Source of the DNA: Microbacterium bovistercoris
GTDB lineage: Bacteria; Actinomycetota; Actinomycetes; Actinomycetales; Microbacteriaceae
Direction: 5' to 3'
Assembly: GCF_003387575.1 (NCBI RefSeq)
Contig: NZ_QUAB01000013.1
Span: 33,046-97,045 of the forward strand
DNA length: 64,000 nucleotides
Below, piece by piece: positions 1 to 8,170 of this stretch. A program made the position numbers and the translations under genes. Position 1 is the stretch's first letter. Every line of letters begins with the position of its first letter. The notes under the pieces were generated by a model. That model did no database searches. It was not told the origin of the DNA and saw nothing but the letters and a program-made list of their open reading frames with translations.

Positions 1-830
1 CCGCTCTTGGACGACCAGGTGGTCAGTCCCGAGACGGCGACGCGTGCCGTGCTGCCGCCGACCGACCCGAGGTACCGCACCAGGTGCGGATCGCCCCAGC
101 CGAGCGTGGTCCTCAGCAGCAGGATGTGATTGCGCGCGCCGTAGAACCGGTACCGCAGATCGAACCGGGTGCCCTTCGAGTAATCACCCGCGACATGCAG
201 CACGACGGCGTCGGGCACGTAGACGATGCGATAGCCGGCCTTGCGGATGCGCAGGGCGATGTCCGTCTCCTCGCGCAGGCAGGTGCCGGGGTAGAAGTCC
301 CGGATGCCGCCGAGGGAGCGCAGCACGGAGTTGCGCACGGACATGTTGGCGCCGAGCAGGTGGTCGGCGTCGATCGCGTGTCCGGGATCCGCTGCGAAGT
401 TTCCGGTGAGGCGCCCATTGCGCAGGAACCGGCCGATGCGGTCCAGTCCCTCGTTCTCCTCGCCCTCGCGGCCGTTGCGCGCACGCCCTCCGACTGCGCC
501 GACGTCGTCCGGCCGGTAGGCGGCGATCAGCCGTTCCAGCCATTCGGGCTCGGCGAAGGCGTCGTCGTCGATGAAGGCGACGATGTCCTCGGTCGCGTCG
601 TGCGTGCCGATCGCGCGTGAGGTGGCGGTCGCACCGAGCCCGATGTCGTTGCGCCGGTACTCGACCTCGGGGAACTCCCGGACCACCGTGCGCGTCTCGT
701 CATCGGGTGAGGCGTCGACGACGACGATCCGCGTGGGCGAGACGGTCTGCTGCCTCAGATGCTCGAGGCACGTGCGCACGTACTCCGGCCGTCGGTAGGT
801 CGCCACCACGACGACGACTGTGCGGTCCAT
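1..830 (-). CDS. Family 2 glycosyltransferase, C-terminus cut by window edge
   Basis: The frame opens with ATG at 830 and runs off the left edge, so about 276 N-terminal residues are visible. They form a GT-A fold of GT2 type: a VVVVVATYRRPEY start, a VVVDASPDDET loop, and the nucleotide/metal motif FIDDDAF at about residues 86-92. A later REETDIALR segment fits the acceptor-side ED region. Such enzymes move a sugar from a nucleotide donor to a polysaccharide acceptor on the cytoplasmic face of the membrane; the sugar cannot be read from sequence. The gene is divergent from the glycosyltransferase at 945, with a 114-base gap between them. Confidence 0.88.
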   Translation of the reverse strand, partial: MDRTVVVVVATYRRPEYVRTCLEHLRQQTVSPTRIVVVDASPDDETRTVVREFPEVEYRRNDIGLGATATSRAIGTHDATEDIVAFIDDDAFAEPEWLERLIAAYRPDDVGAVGGRARNGREGEENEGLDRIGRFLRNGRLTGNFAADPGHAIDADHLLGANMSVRNSVLRSLGGIRDFYPGTCLREETDIALRIRKAGYRIVYVPDAVVLHVAGDYSKGTRFDLRYRFYGARNHILLLRTTLGWGDPHLVRYLGSVGGSTARVAVSGLTTWSSKS

Positions 831-944
831 GTGCTCTCCCCTGCCCCCAGTCCCTCTCCCGATGATAGGGAATCATCCGCGGCGTGCGCGGTCCGCGCAT
901 GCGCGGGATACTGTTGCCTGGTCGACTGGGGAGGCGGTGCACGG

Positions 945-1991
945 ATGAAGCGGCTCAGCGTCGCGCGGATCGCGACCGACACCCCGATGGGCGCGCAGGC
1001 CTATCAGGCGCAGATCATCTCGCGGGCACCCTCAGCGCTGGGCCCGGACTGGTCGGTCCGCGAACTCGTGTTCCGCTCCCTGCGCTCCCCGCTGCCTGGC
1101 AACCGTCGTCTGCCCCTCGGCAGGGTCACGTCAGCGCCGGCATCCGTACGTCGCGAGATCGGCCGGATGCTCTTCGCCGGCGACACCGTCTCGCACCGGA
1201 TGTCGCTCGAGCTGCCGCCTTCGCCGCACGCGGATGTGATCACCCTGCATGATGTCGTCGCCTGGCGCTTCGCAGATGAGTCGGCGCCGGTGCCGGCGGC
1301 GGTCGACGAGGCCCGCCGCGCCGCGGCGGTGATCTGCGTGTCGGAGTTCACCGCACGCGAGGCTGCGGAGTTCCTCGGCGTGCAGGACCCGCTGGTCGTG
1401 CCGAACGGCGTCGATCCGCGGTACTACGACGCCGAGCCCGCGGATGCCGCAGCGCTGGCTCTTCTGGGTCTGCGCGGCCCGTATGTGCTGCACGCCGGCG
1501 GAGCGGCGGAACGCAAGAACCTCGCGGCGCTGGCATCAGCCTGGCCACTCGTCCACCGTGAACGTCCCGATCTCACGCTCGCGCTCGCCGGCCCGCCGCA
1601 TCCGCGTCGCACGGCGCTGTTCGATGGGATGCCGGGGACGGTGATGCTCGGCAGGCTGCCTGACGAGACCATGCCGGGGCTGGTCGCCGCCGCATCCGTC
1701 GTCGTCGTTCCGTCACTGTACGAAGGATTCGGACTGCCCGCGCTGGAGGCGATGGCCGCGGGCGTTCCGGTGGTGGCCGCGAGCACCAGCAGCCTGCCCG
1801 AGGTGGTCGGTGCCGCGGGCATCCTGGTGGCGCCGACAGCGGAGGGGATCGTCGACGGTCTGCTGCAGGCGACGTCAGGGGATGCCGCCGTGGCGGCTCT
1901 GATCGCGGCGGGCAGAGCCCGTGCCGCAGAGTTCACCTGGGAGCGTTCGGCCGCCGGGCACGCACGCGTGTGGAACTCGGTGGGACTGTGA
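945..1991 (+). CDS. Family 4 glycosyltransferase
   Basis: A protein of 348 residues with the GT-B fold of family 4. The donor-site signature SLYEGFGLPALEAMAAG lies around residues 258-275 (EX7E motif), preceded by VVPNGVDPRYY and a VLHAGGAAERKN start of the second Rossmann domain. The ATG at 945 was chosen because GGGGAGG lies about nine bases upstream. The frame stays open farther upstream, but that stretch has no glycosyltransferase character. It is followed by the PP-loop protein at 1988 with a GTGA overlap, so the two are probably translated together. The sugar specificity is unknown. Confidence 0.9.
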   Translation: MKRLSVARIATDTPMGAQAYQAQIISRAPSALGPDWSVRELVFRSLRSPLPGNRRLPLGRVTSAPASVRREIGRMLFAGDTVSHRMSLELPPSPHADVITLHDVVAWRFADESAPVPAAVDEARRAAAVICVSEFTAREAAEFLGVQDPLVVPNGVDPRYYDAEPADAAALALLGLRGPYVLHAGGAAERKNLAALASAWPLVHRERPDLTLALAGPPHPRRTALFDGMPGTVMLGRLPDETMPGLVAAASVVVVPSLYEGFGLPALEAMAAGVPVVAASTSSLPEVVGAAGILVAPTAEGIVDGLLQATSGDAAVAALIAAGRARAAEFTWERSAAGHARVWNSVGL

Positions 1992-3193
1992 GCGAGTCCG
2001 TCATCTCGATCGGTGTCCCCGTGATCACGGCAAGCGGTGACATCGTCCGCTGGTCGGTCCCTGTCGACGGGCCGGGGCTGCCGCCGACCCTCTGGTACGA
2101 GGTGTCCTCGGAGCATGCCCACATGCTGTCCGACCGTGCGGATGCGGCGACCATCGGGCTGATGATCCCCGCCCTGCATCTCGGCCTGGAGCTCGTCGTC
2201 GAGGGGCCGCTCACCGATGAGCTGGTCTTCGCCTTCGGCGACTTCCAGGCTCTCTACGGTGCGATCGGGCTCGGAAGGCCCCGGCCACTGACGGCGCGGC
2301 GTAGTCTCCCGCCGGCGACTCGTGCACCGGGCGTGGCGACCGGCTACTCCGGCGGCATCGATTCGTTCGCCGTCCTCGCCGAGCACCATTACGCCGCCGA
2401 TGTCCCGAACGCCCGCCGGGTCACCCACCTGCTCTTCAACAACGTCGGTGCGCACGGCTGGGGTCCGTCAGCCGACGCACTGGGTCGGGATCGGATGAAC
2501 CGGCTGAGGCCGTCTGTCGAGCAGATCGGCCTTCCCCTCGTCGAGGTGGATTCCAACCTCGATGCCTTCTACGCCCCGCCGCTGTGGTTCTATCGCACGC
2601 ACACGCCGCGGAACGCGTCCGTCGCTCATCTGCTGAGCAAGGGCATCGGCGCCTGGCTCTACGCATCGGCCTACGACTATCGCAGGATCGGTGTGCGCCC
2701 GGGCCCTGCAGCCGTTGCGGACCCGATCGCGCTTCCGCTGATGTCCACGAGCGCCCTGAGCGCGCGTGACACGGGGACGGCCCTCCGTCGCGTCGACAAG
2801 ACGGCGATCGTGGCCGAGATGCCGTTGTCGTGGGAGTTCCTGGATGTCTGCAGCAACATCGACATCCCCGGTGCCGCACAGTGCTCCGACTGCATGAAGT
2901 GCCGGCGCACACTGCTGACGCTCGAAGTCCTCGGAGTGGTCGAACGGTACGGCGGCGTCTTCGACCTGGATCACTGGGCCGGGGTGCGAGATGCATACCT
3001 CTGGGAGGTGATCACCGCACGGGAGGATCCGCTCATGATCGAGCTGCGCGATCTGATGGATGAACGCGGTTACCGCGTGCCCCGATCGGTCGTCCGGTAT
3101 GCCGCCCCGCAGGCCTGGGAGAAGACCAAGGCCGGGGCTCAGCGCGTCCGCAACGGTGTCGCCCGCCGCTACCGGCGCGTGATCTCCCGATAG
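1988..3193 (+). CDS. QueC-like PP-loop ATPase family protein of unknown function (copy A)
   Basis: A protein of 401 residues with no functional name that I recognise. The pyrophosphatase loop SGGIDS is at about residues 121-126, typical of enzymes that adenylate a carboxylate or carbonyl (QueC, asparagine synthetase, NAD synthetase). A Cys tetrad follows at about 288, 299, 302 and 305 (C-x10-C-x2-C-x2-C), the same order as the zinc site of QueC-like proteins. The GTG at 1988 was chosen because it aligns with the start of the paralogue at 3169-4383 and overlaps the upstream stop. The last 25 bases overlap that paralogue tail to tail. Inference: ATP-dependent amidation, amidination or nitrile formation on a sugar precursor. 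A role in tRNA modification is less likely in this setting. Confidence 0.72.
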   Translation: MSESVISIGVPVITASGDIVRWSVPVDGPGLPPTLWYEVSSEHAHMLSDRADAATIGLMIPALHLGLELVVEGPLTDELVFAFGDFQALYGAIGLGRPRPLTARRSLPPATRAPGVATGYSGGIDSFAVLAEHHYAADVPNARRVTHLLFNNVGAHGWGPSADALGRDRMNRLRPSVEQIGLPLVEVDSNLDAFYAPPLWFYRTHTPRNASVAHLLSKGIGAWLYASAYDYRRIGVRPGPAAVADPIALPLMSTSALSARDTGTALRRVDKTAIVAEMPLSWEFLDVCSNIDIPGAAQCSDCMKCRRTLLTLEVLGVVERYGGVFDLDHWAGVRDAYLWEVITAREDPLMIELRDLMDERGYRVPRSVVRYAAPQAWEKTKAGAQRVRNGVARRYRRVISR

Positions 3194-4383
3194 AGCCTGC
3201 CCGCACGCCGTTCGACCCGGCGCAGGAAGGTCTCCGCCTTCTCGACGGCCAGTTCCTGTCGTGCGCGGCGCCGATCCGCGGGCAGCGGCTGATAGCCGAC
3301 CTCAGCCATCAGCTCGTTCAGCTCTACGACGAGAGCCGGGGTCTTCAGCAGGCTCACGCGAGCCAGGTAGGCTTCCCGATCGGCGCGCCAGACATCGAGG
3401 TCGAACTGCGGATCGAATCGGTCGACGGCACCGATGAGGTCGAGGGCTCCCAGCGTCAGGCGGCACTTCCAGCATCGGGCACAGTTCGTCTTGTCGAGCG
3501 GTTCGATCTGGATGCAGACGTCGAGCGAGCTCCACGCATCAGGGATCTCCGCGACGAGGCGGGTCTTGTCGATGCGCCGCATCCGCGATGACGCAACGCG
3601 CAATGCCAGCGACTCGGTCGACATGAGCGGCAGCGCGATCGGATCGACGAAGGCCGAGTTGTAGGAGTTGTGCGTCACCCCGACGCGGCGGTACTCGACG
3701 CTCGAGGCGAAGATCCACGTCCGCAGCCCAGCGCCGAGCAGGTGCGCGACCGACGCGTTCGCCGGAGAGTTCAGCGGTTCGTAGGAGACCCCCGGTGAGG
3801 GGATCTCGTCGAGGTTCGAGTTCACCGGGATGATCGGCAGGCCGATCCGCTCCGCGACCGGCGCGATGCGCGCGAAGCGCCGCCGCCACAGGTCCTCTCG
3901 TCCGTCCGCGTGGGAGCCGACGTTGTTGAAGAGCAGGTGTGTGAGCCGCAGTGCGTCCGGAACGTCCTCGGCGTAGTGATGCTCGGCGAGCAGCGCATAG
4001 GAGTCGATTCCCGCGGAGAAACCCGCCGCCACCCCGGCACCCGCCGGCGCTGCAGGCACAACCCGGTTGAACACCACGGGAACCGGCGGCTTGTCGCCGC
4101 TGGCCGAGTACAGGGCCTGCAGGTCGCGGTACTGGAACGTGAGCTCATCCGTGATCGGACCGTCGAACACCAGCGGCAGCCCGAGCCGCATCGCCGGGAT
4201 GGTCAGCGCGATCAGCGCCGGGTCGCAGCGGTAGGTGAGCATGTCCGTGTACTGGGAGGGAACCTCGTACCAGATCGTGCCCGGCATCCCGCTCGGGCCG
4301 TCGACGGGCACAGACCACCGGCTCAGACCGCCCTGTGACTCGACGACCGGGGTCCCCACCCTGATCTCGTTCCCATTCCCCAT
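3169..4383 (-). CDS. QueC-like PP-loop ATPase family protein of unknown function (copy B)
   Basis: A protein of 404 residues, clearly paralogous along its whole length to the product of 1988-3193 (shared RWSVPVDG near the N-terminus, AEHHYAxDVP, THLLFNNVG, ASVAHLL, DPIALPLMST). The PP-loop reads SAGIDS at residues 123-128 instead of SGGIDS. The Cys tetrad C-x10-C-x2-C-x2-C is kept (DVC ... NCARCWKC). It lies 32 bases behind the pyruvyltransferase-like gene, so it may be the last gene of the minus-strand operon that begins at 9525. Two diverged copies in one locus suggest two related steps or a heteromeric enzyme; this is inference. The G-to-A change in the loop may lower or alter ATP use. Confidence 0.72.
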   Translation of the reverse strand: MGNGNEIRVGTPVVESQGGLSRWSVPVDGPSGMPGTIWYEVPSQYTDMLTYRCDPALIALTIPAMRLGLPLVFDGPITDELTFQYRDLQALYSASGDKPPVPVVFNRVVPAAPAGAGVAAGFSAGIDSYALLAEHHYAEDVPDALRLTHLLFNNVGSHADGREDLWRRRFARIAPVAERIGLPIIPVNSNLDEIPSPGVSYEPLNSPANASVAHLLGAGLRTWIFASSVEYRRVGVTHNSYNSAFVDPIALPLMSTESLALRVASSRMRRIDKTRLVAEIPDAWSSLDVCIQIEPLDKTNCARCWKCRLTLGALDLIGAVDRFDPQFDLDVWRADREAYLARVSLLKTPALVVELNELMAEVGYQPLPADRRRARQELAVEKAETFLRRVERRAGRLYREITRR

Positions 4384-4415
4384 GCGACCAAGTTACTGCG
4401 ATGTCGCAGACCGGC

Positions 4416-5300
4416 TCACCGGCGCAGCAGTCCCGCCGGGAACCGCCGTGCCCCGGAAACCGCCGCAGGCAGCCCGTGCAGCACCCGCTCCAGTCCGTCC
4501 GAGAGCTCCCCGACCCGCGCAGCATCCGCCGTCCCCGCCCGGCGCACGACGTCGTCCAGCGTGCGCAGGTCGTCGAAGGCGACGAAGCGGCTGCGGCCCG
4601 GCGTCACTGCGGCCTCATAGTCACGGAACTTGAAGTCGGCGCCGTCCAGCGCCGGTTCGAGCATGGTCCAGACCGCCGGAATGCCGTACGAGTCGGCGGT
4701 GATCAGGCCGTGCAGCGAGGTCGTCAGCACGACCTCGCCTGCGGCGATCTCTCGGACGGCGGATACCGCGCCCTGATGCACGTTCACGGTGCGCACGCGG
4801 CCCGGTTCACTTTCCAGGAGCGCGGCCAGACCCTCGTGAGATCGGTGATGTCCGTGCGGCACCGCTGTGATCGACACACGCTTCGACGGGCGGCGGACGT
4901 GCCGCGAGACCAGCAGGCCGGGGTCGCCGTAGGCGGCGCCGGATGCTCCGATCCGCTCCTCCGTCAGAGGTCCCCGCACGGCCAGCGCCGCTGCATCCGG
5001 CATCCGCTTCTCGCCGTCGCGCATGAGTCCGGTACCCCAGATCGCGCCGTCGTAGTCGTCGGGGAAGAACTCCAGCAGACTGCCGACACCGGCCAGCCGC
5101 GCATGCCGCGGCTCGCGGTACAGCGGCACGATCCCGTACTTCGGCAGCAGCCAGGGCGTGAGCGCGTCGCCGAAGTTCGGGTGCCCGTCCCACCAGTAGG
5201 CGGGTACCAGCATTCCGCCCCAAGCCGCGCGATGCCCGGCGGCGGCACCCAGCCGGCGCAGCTGCCGCATCCGCCGCGGGATGCGATCCTCATATCTCAC
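4416..5300 (-). CDS. Polysaccharide pyruvyl transferase family protein
   Basis: A protein of 294 residues matching the PS_pyruv_trans family (CsaB/ExoV type). Visible family features are HPNFGDALTPWLL near the N-terminus, LAVRGPLTEERIG in the middle and TTSLHGLITADSYGIPAVW in the C-terminal half. Members transfer pyruvate from phosphoenolpyruvate to sugar hydroxyls as a ketal, giving a negatively charged surface glycan; some relatives act on other substrates. It starts with GTG at 5300, four bases inside the upstream glycosyltransferase (GTGA overlap), so both are in one operon with the kinase and polymerase genes above. The substrate sugar is not predictable. Confidence 0.85.
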   Translation of the reverse strand: MRYEDRIPRRMRQLRRLGAAAGHRAAWGGMLVPAYWWDGHPNFGDALTPWLLPKYGIVPLYREPRHARLAGVGSLLEFFPDDYDGAIWGTGLMRDGEKRMPDAAALAVRGPLTEERIGASGAAYGDPGLLVSRHVRRPSKRVSITAVPHGHHRSHEGLAALLESEPGRVRTVNVHQGAVSAVREIAAGEVVLTTSLHGLITADSYGIPAVWTMLEPALDGADFKFRDYEAAVTPGRSRFVAFDDLRTLDDVVRRAGTADAARVGELSDGLERVLHGLPAAVSGARRFPAGLLRR

Positions 5301-6406
5301 GGGTACAGCTCCTCGTACCGCTGCGCGACCGACGCCCAGGAGAAGTCCGCGGTTCGCGCCCGCCCGGCGGCGGCGAGCCGTGCGCGCAGCTCGGCGTCGC
5401 CCAGCAGGCGTTCGAGAGCTGCGGCAAGAGCGTCGATGTCGTCCGGGTCGACCAGCAGTGCGTCGACGCCGTCGGTCATGAACTCGGCTGCACCGCCCCG
5501 AGTCGTCATGACCAGCGGCGCGGCTCCCCGCCAGGCCTCCAGCGCGACGATCCCGAAGGCCTCCGAACGACTGGGCACCACGACGGCGACGGCGCCGTCG
5601 ACCGCGCCCGCCACCTGCTCGGCCGTGAACCTCCCCGGGAAGTGCACATGCAGCCCTCTGGCCTGCTCGATCAGCGCTTCGTGCTCCGGCCCGTCGCCGC
5701 CGATCACGAGCGGGATGCCGGCATCCGTCACGCGCGCGAACGCCTCGATCAGCAGGTCGAAGCCCTTCATGCGCCCGAGACGGCCGTAGGCGAGCAGATA
5801 GGGCGTCGGCAGCGGCGGCGCCGCCGCATCGACGTCCAGGTCCACGCCGTTCGGCACCACGACGCCGCCGTCCAGCCCGTAGGACGCCCGCAGGTCAGTG
5901 AGCACGTACTCACTGGGCGCCGTCACGACGGATGCTGCCGCAACAGCATCACGAAGACCGCGGCGCAGCAGGGCCGAACGCGCGAAGATCGACGAGTCGT
6001 CGCCCCGCGTCTCGCCGTGCGAGGTGACCACCATCGGGGTTCCGAAGCGCCGGTGCAGGTCGAGCGCGTAGAGTCCGTTCGGTCCGAAGCAGTGTACGTG
6101 CAGCACGTCGGGTCGGAACTCCTCATGTGCGCGTGCCCAGGCGCGCCGCGCGCCGGGGCCCTGCACGGCGAACCGTGCGAGGTTCGACGCCTTCCTCGCC
6201 GGCAGCGGCGTCGGCAGGTACCGCACGACGACCCGCTCGTCGAACGGATGCTGCGGCCGCTCTCCCCTGTCGACGGTCCACACCTCGACGGCATCACCGC
6301 GGGTCGCGAGCTCTCGTGCCACCTGGGCGACGTGTTCTTCGACTCCGCCGATGTGGGGTGCGAACGACGACGCGATCAGCGCGATGCGGCGCGGGCGCGA
6401 GGCCAC
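5297..6406 (-). CDS. Family 4 glycosyltransferase
   Basis: A protein of 369 residues. The N-terminus SSFAPHIGGVEEHVAQVARELATRG is a textbook GT4 acceptor domain start. The donor domain shows VVPNGVDLDV, AYGRLGRMKGFD and an EX7E-like segment PSRSEAFGIVALEAWRG. It is probably a cytoplasmic enzyme adding one sugar of the repeat unit. GTG at 6406 is the start, only six bases after the stop of the Wzz/kinase gene, and the stop overlaps the pyruvyltransferase-like gene by four bases. The order polymerase, kinase, GT4, pyruvyltransferase reads as one transcription unit. Confidence 0.9.
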   Translation of the reverse strand: MASRPRRIALIASSFAPHIGGVEEHVAQVARELATRGDAVEVWTVDRGERPQHPFDERVVVRYLPTPLPARKASNLARFAVQGPGARRAWARAHEEFRPDVLHVHCFGPNGLYALDLHRRFGTPMVVTSHGETRGDDSSIFARSALLRRGLRDAVAAASVVTAPSEYVLTDLRASYGLDGGVVVPNGVDLDVDAAAPPLPTPYLLAYGRLGRMKGFDLLIEAFARVTDAGIPLVIGGDGPEHEALIEQARGLHVHFPGRFTAEQVAGAVDGAVAVVVPSRSEAFGIVALEAWRGAAPLVMTTRGGAAEFMTDGVDALLVDPDDIDALAAALERLLGDAELRARLAAAGRARTADFSWASVAQRYEELYP

Positions 6407-6412
6407 CTCGGA

Positions 6413-8170
6413 TCAGCTCCGGGTCGTACGCCGGTGCGCCCGCTTGGGCTCGACCTCGGCCTCGCGGAGGAACTCGTCCACCTCGTCGTCCGCGGCGTCG
6501 TCGTCCGCGGCATCCGCGGGGTAGAGCTCGGCCGCGACTGCCGAAGCGGAGGGCTCGGCGGTGGCGGGCACGCTCGTGATCGGCGCGACGGGGGCCTCAG
6601 CGACAGGTGCCACTGGTGAAGCTGCCTGTTCGGAAGCCAGTGTCCGCGGTTCGGCGGCGGGCTGCGGCGCGTCGGTGACGACCGCCGGCTGCACGGCCGG
6701 GCTGTAAGCTGCTGCCGCCGGCGCAGGGCCCGCCTCGGCCGAGGCATCCGCCGATGCCTGCCTCCCGCGCTTCCCGTGCCGCCCACTGGTCGCCCCGTGC
6801 GACTGGTAATCGTAGGTGTACACCGACGATTCCGAGCCGGTCACGGGAGCGCGGTTCAGCACGACGCCGAGCACCCGGCCGTGCACCTTCTGCAGCGCGA
6901 GCATCGCCTTCTCGACCAGGTCGTAGGTGGTCTTGCCCACCGAGACCACTACGAGCGCACCGTCGGCCTGATGCGCCAGCACCGCGCCGTCGGTGACGGC
7001 GAGCAGCGGCGGGGCGTCGATGATGACGGTCGCGTGCACGGCGAGTTCGGCGAGCATGTCCTTCATCCGCTCCGACCCGAGCAGTTCGCTGGGGTTCGGC
7101 GGGATCGTCCCGGCGGTGAGCACGGCGAGGTTCGGCACCTGCGGCGAGCGCTGCAGCGCCTGGCTGAGCTCGACCCGTCCTGCGAGCACGTCGGTGAGGC
7201 CGATCGGCGAGGTCACGCCGACGGTCTTCGCGACGGTGGGCCGGCGCAGGTCGCCGTCGACGAGCACGACGGGCGAGCCGCCGGCGGCGAGCGTGGCCGA
7301 CAGGTTCGCGGCGACGGTCGACTTTCCCTCGCCGGGCAGGGCGCTGGTGACGACGATGACGCGGGGCGGGTGGTCGACGTCCATGAACTGCAGGTTCGTG
7401 CGCAGCACGCGCAACGACTCGCGCAGCGCGAAGCCTGCCTTCGAGCCGGTCTGCTCGTCGGTGAGCAGCCGCTGCTCGGCATCCACCTCTTCGCTGATCG
7501 GCAGGGTGGCGACGACGGGCACGCCGAGGTTCTTCTCGACGTCGTCGGCCGCGCGCACGCGCCGGTCGGATGCCGCCCGCACCAGCGCGAACGCGATGCC
7601 GAAGCCCAGTCCGAGCACGCCACCGACGAGCATCGCCATGCGCTTGTCGGGGAACGAGGGCGAGGTCGGCAGCGCAGCCGATTCGGCGAGCACGACGTTG
7701 ATGGGGGCGGTGCCGGCCGCGCCGGTGCCCTCGCGCTCGTCGACTGTTGCGCTCAGGCCGTTCACCCAGGCCTCGGCGAGGTCGCGGGCGGCTTCGGGGG
7801 TCGACCCGCTGGCGGTGATCTTGAGGATCGGGGTGCCGGCCGGGTTGTCCACGACGATGCGCTGCACGAGCTGCTCCGGCGGCACGTCGAGCCCGAGCTC
7901 TTCGGCGGCCTTCTCGGCGACGTTGCGCCACTGCGCCATCTCGACGAACGTCGGCACCTGGTTCCTGGTGAGGACGTCGTTCGCGCCCGGCGTGAGCGCG
8001 ACGTCGGGGTCCTTGGGGGTGATCACCGTGACCACGCCGCTGGCGTCGGCCTGATAGACCGGTGCCTGCATGGCCGCCCAGCCGAAGCCGACGGCGACGC
8101 CGAGCACCGTGAGCAGCACGATGCCGATCCAGTGCCGCTTCAGCGCCCTGACATAGTCGCGGATCTCCAT
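6413..8170 (-). CDS. Wzz-domain bacterial tyrosine kinase, chain-length regulator 1
   Basis: A protein of 585 residues, with the usual actinobacterial fusion of a Wzz chain-length domain and a BY-kinase. One membrane segment (about 15-32) begins the Wzz part and a second lies near residue 180. The kinase has Walker A SALPGEGKST near 275, Walker A' VVLVDGDLRRP near 305 and Walker B TVIIDAPPLL near 380. A small tyrosine cluster (VYTYDYQS, near 450) is the likely autophosphorylation tail. About 125 further residues follow, Ala/Pro-rich and then acidic, ending in RRTTRS. This extension is longer than usual and may be a low-complexity spacer or binding tail. It controls polymer length and export together with the polymerase at 8140-9525, whose end overlaps its start by 31 bases. 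Confidence 0.92.
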   Translation of the reverse strand: MEIRDYVRALKRHWIGIVLLTVLGVAVGFGWAAMQAPVYQADASGVVTVITPKDPDVALTPGANDVLTRNQVPTFVEMAQWRNVAEKAAEELGLDVPPEQLVQRIVVDNPAGTPILKITASGSTPEAARDLAEAWVNGLSATVDEREGTGAAGTAPINVVLAESAALPTSPSFPDKRMAMLVGGVLGLGFGIAFALVRAASDRRVRAADDVEKNLGVPVVATLPISEEVDAEQRLLTDEQTGSKAGFALRESLRVLRTNLQFMDVDHPPRVIVVTSALPGEGKSTVAANLSATLAAGGSPVVLVDGDLRRPTVAKTVGVTSPIGLTDVLAGRVELSQALQRSPQVPNLAVLTAGTIPPNPSELLGSERMKDMLAELAVHATVIIDAPPLLAVTDGAVLAHQADGALVVVSVGKTTYDLVEKAMLALQKVHGRVLGVVLNRAPVTGSESSVYTYDYQSHGATSGRHGKRGRQASADASAEAGPAPAAAAYSPAVQPAVVTDAPQPAAEPRTLASEQAASPVAPVAEAPVAPITSVPATAEPSASAVAAELYPADAADDDAADDEVDEFLREAEVEPKRAHRRTTRS

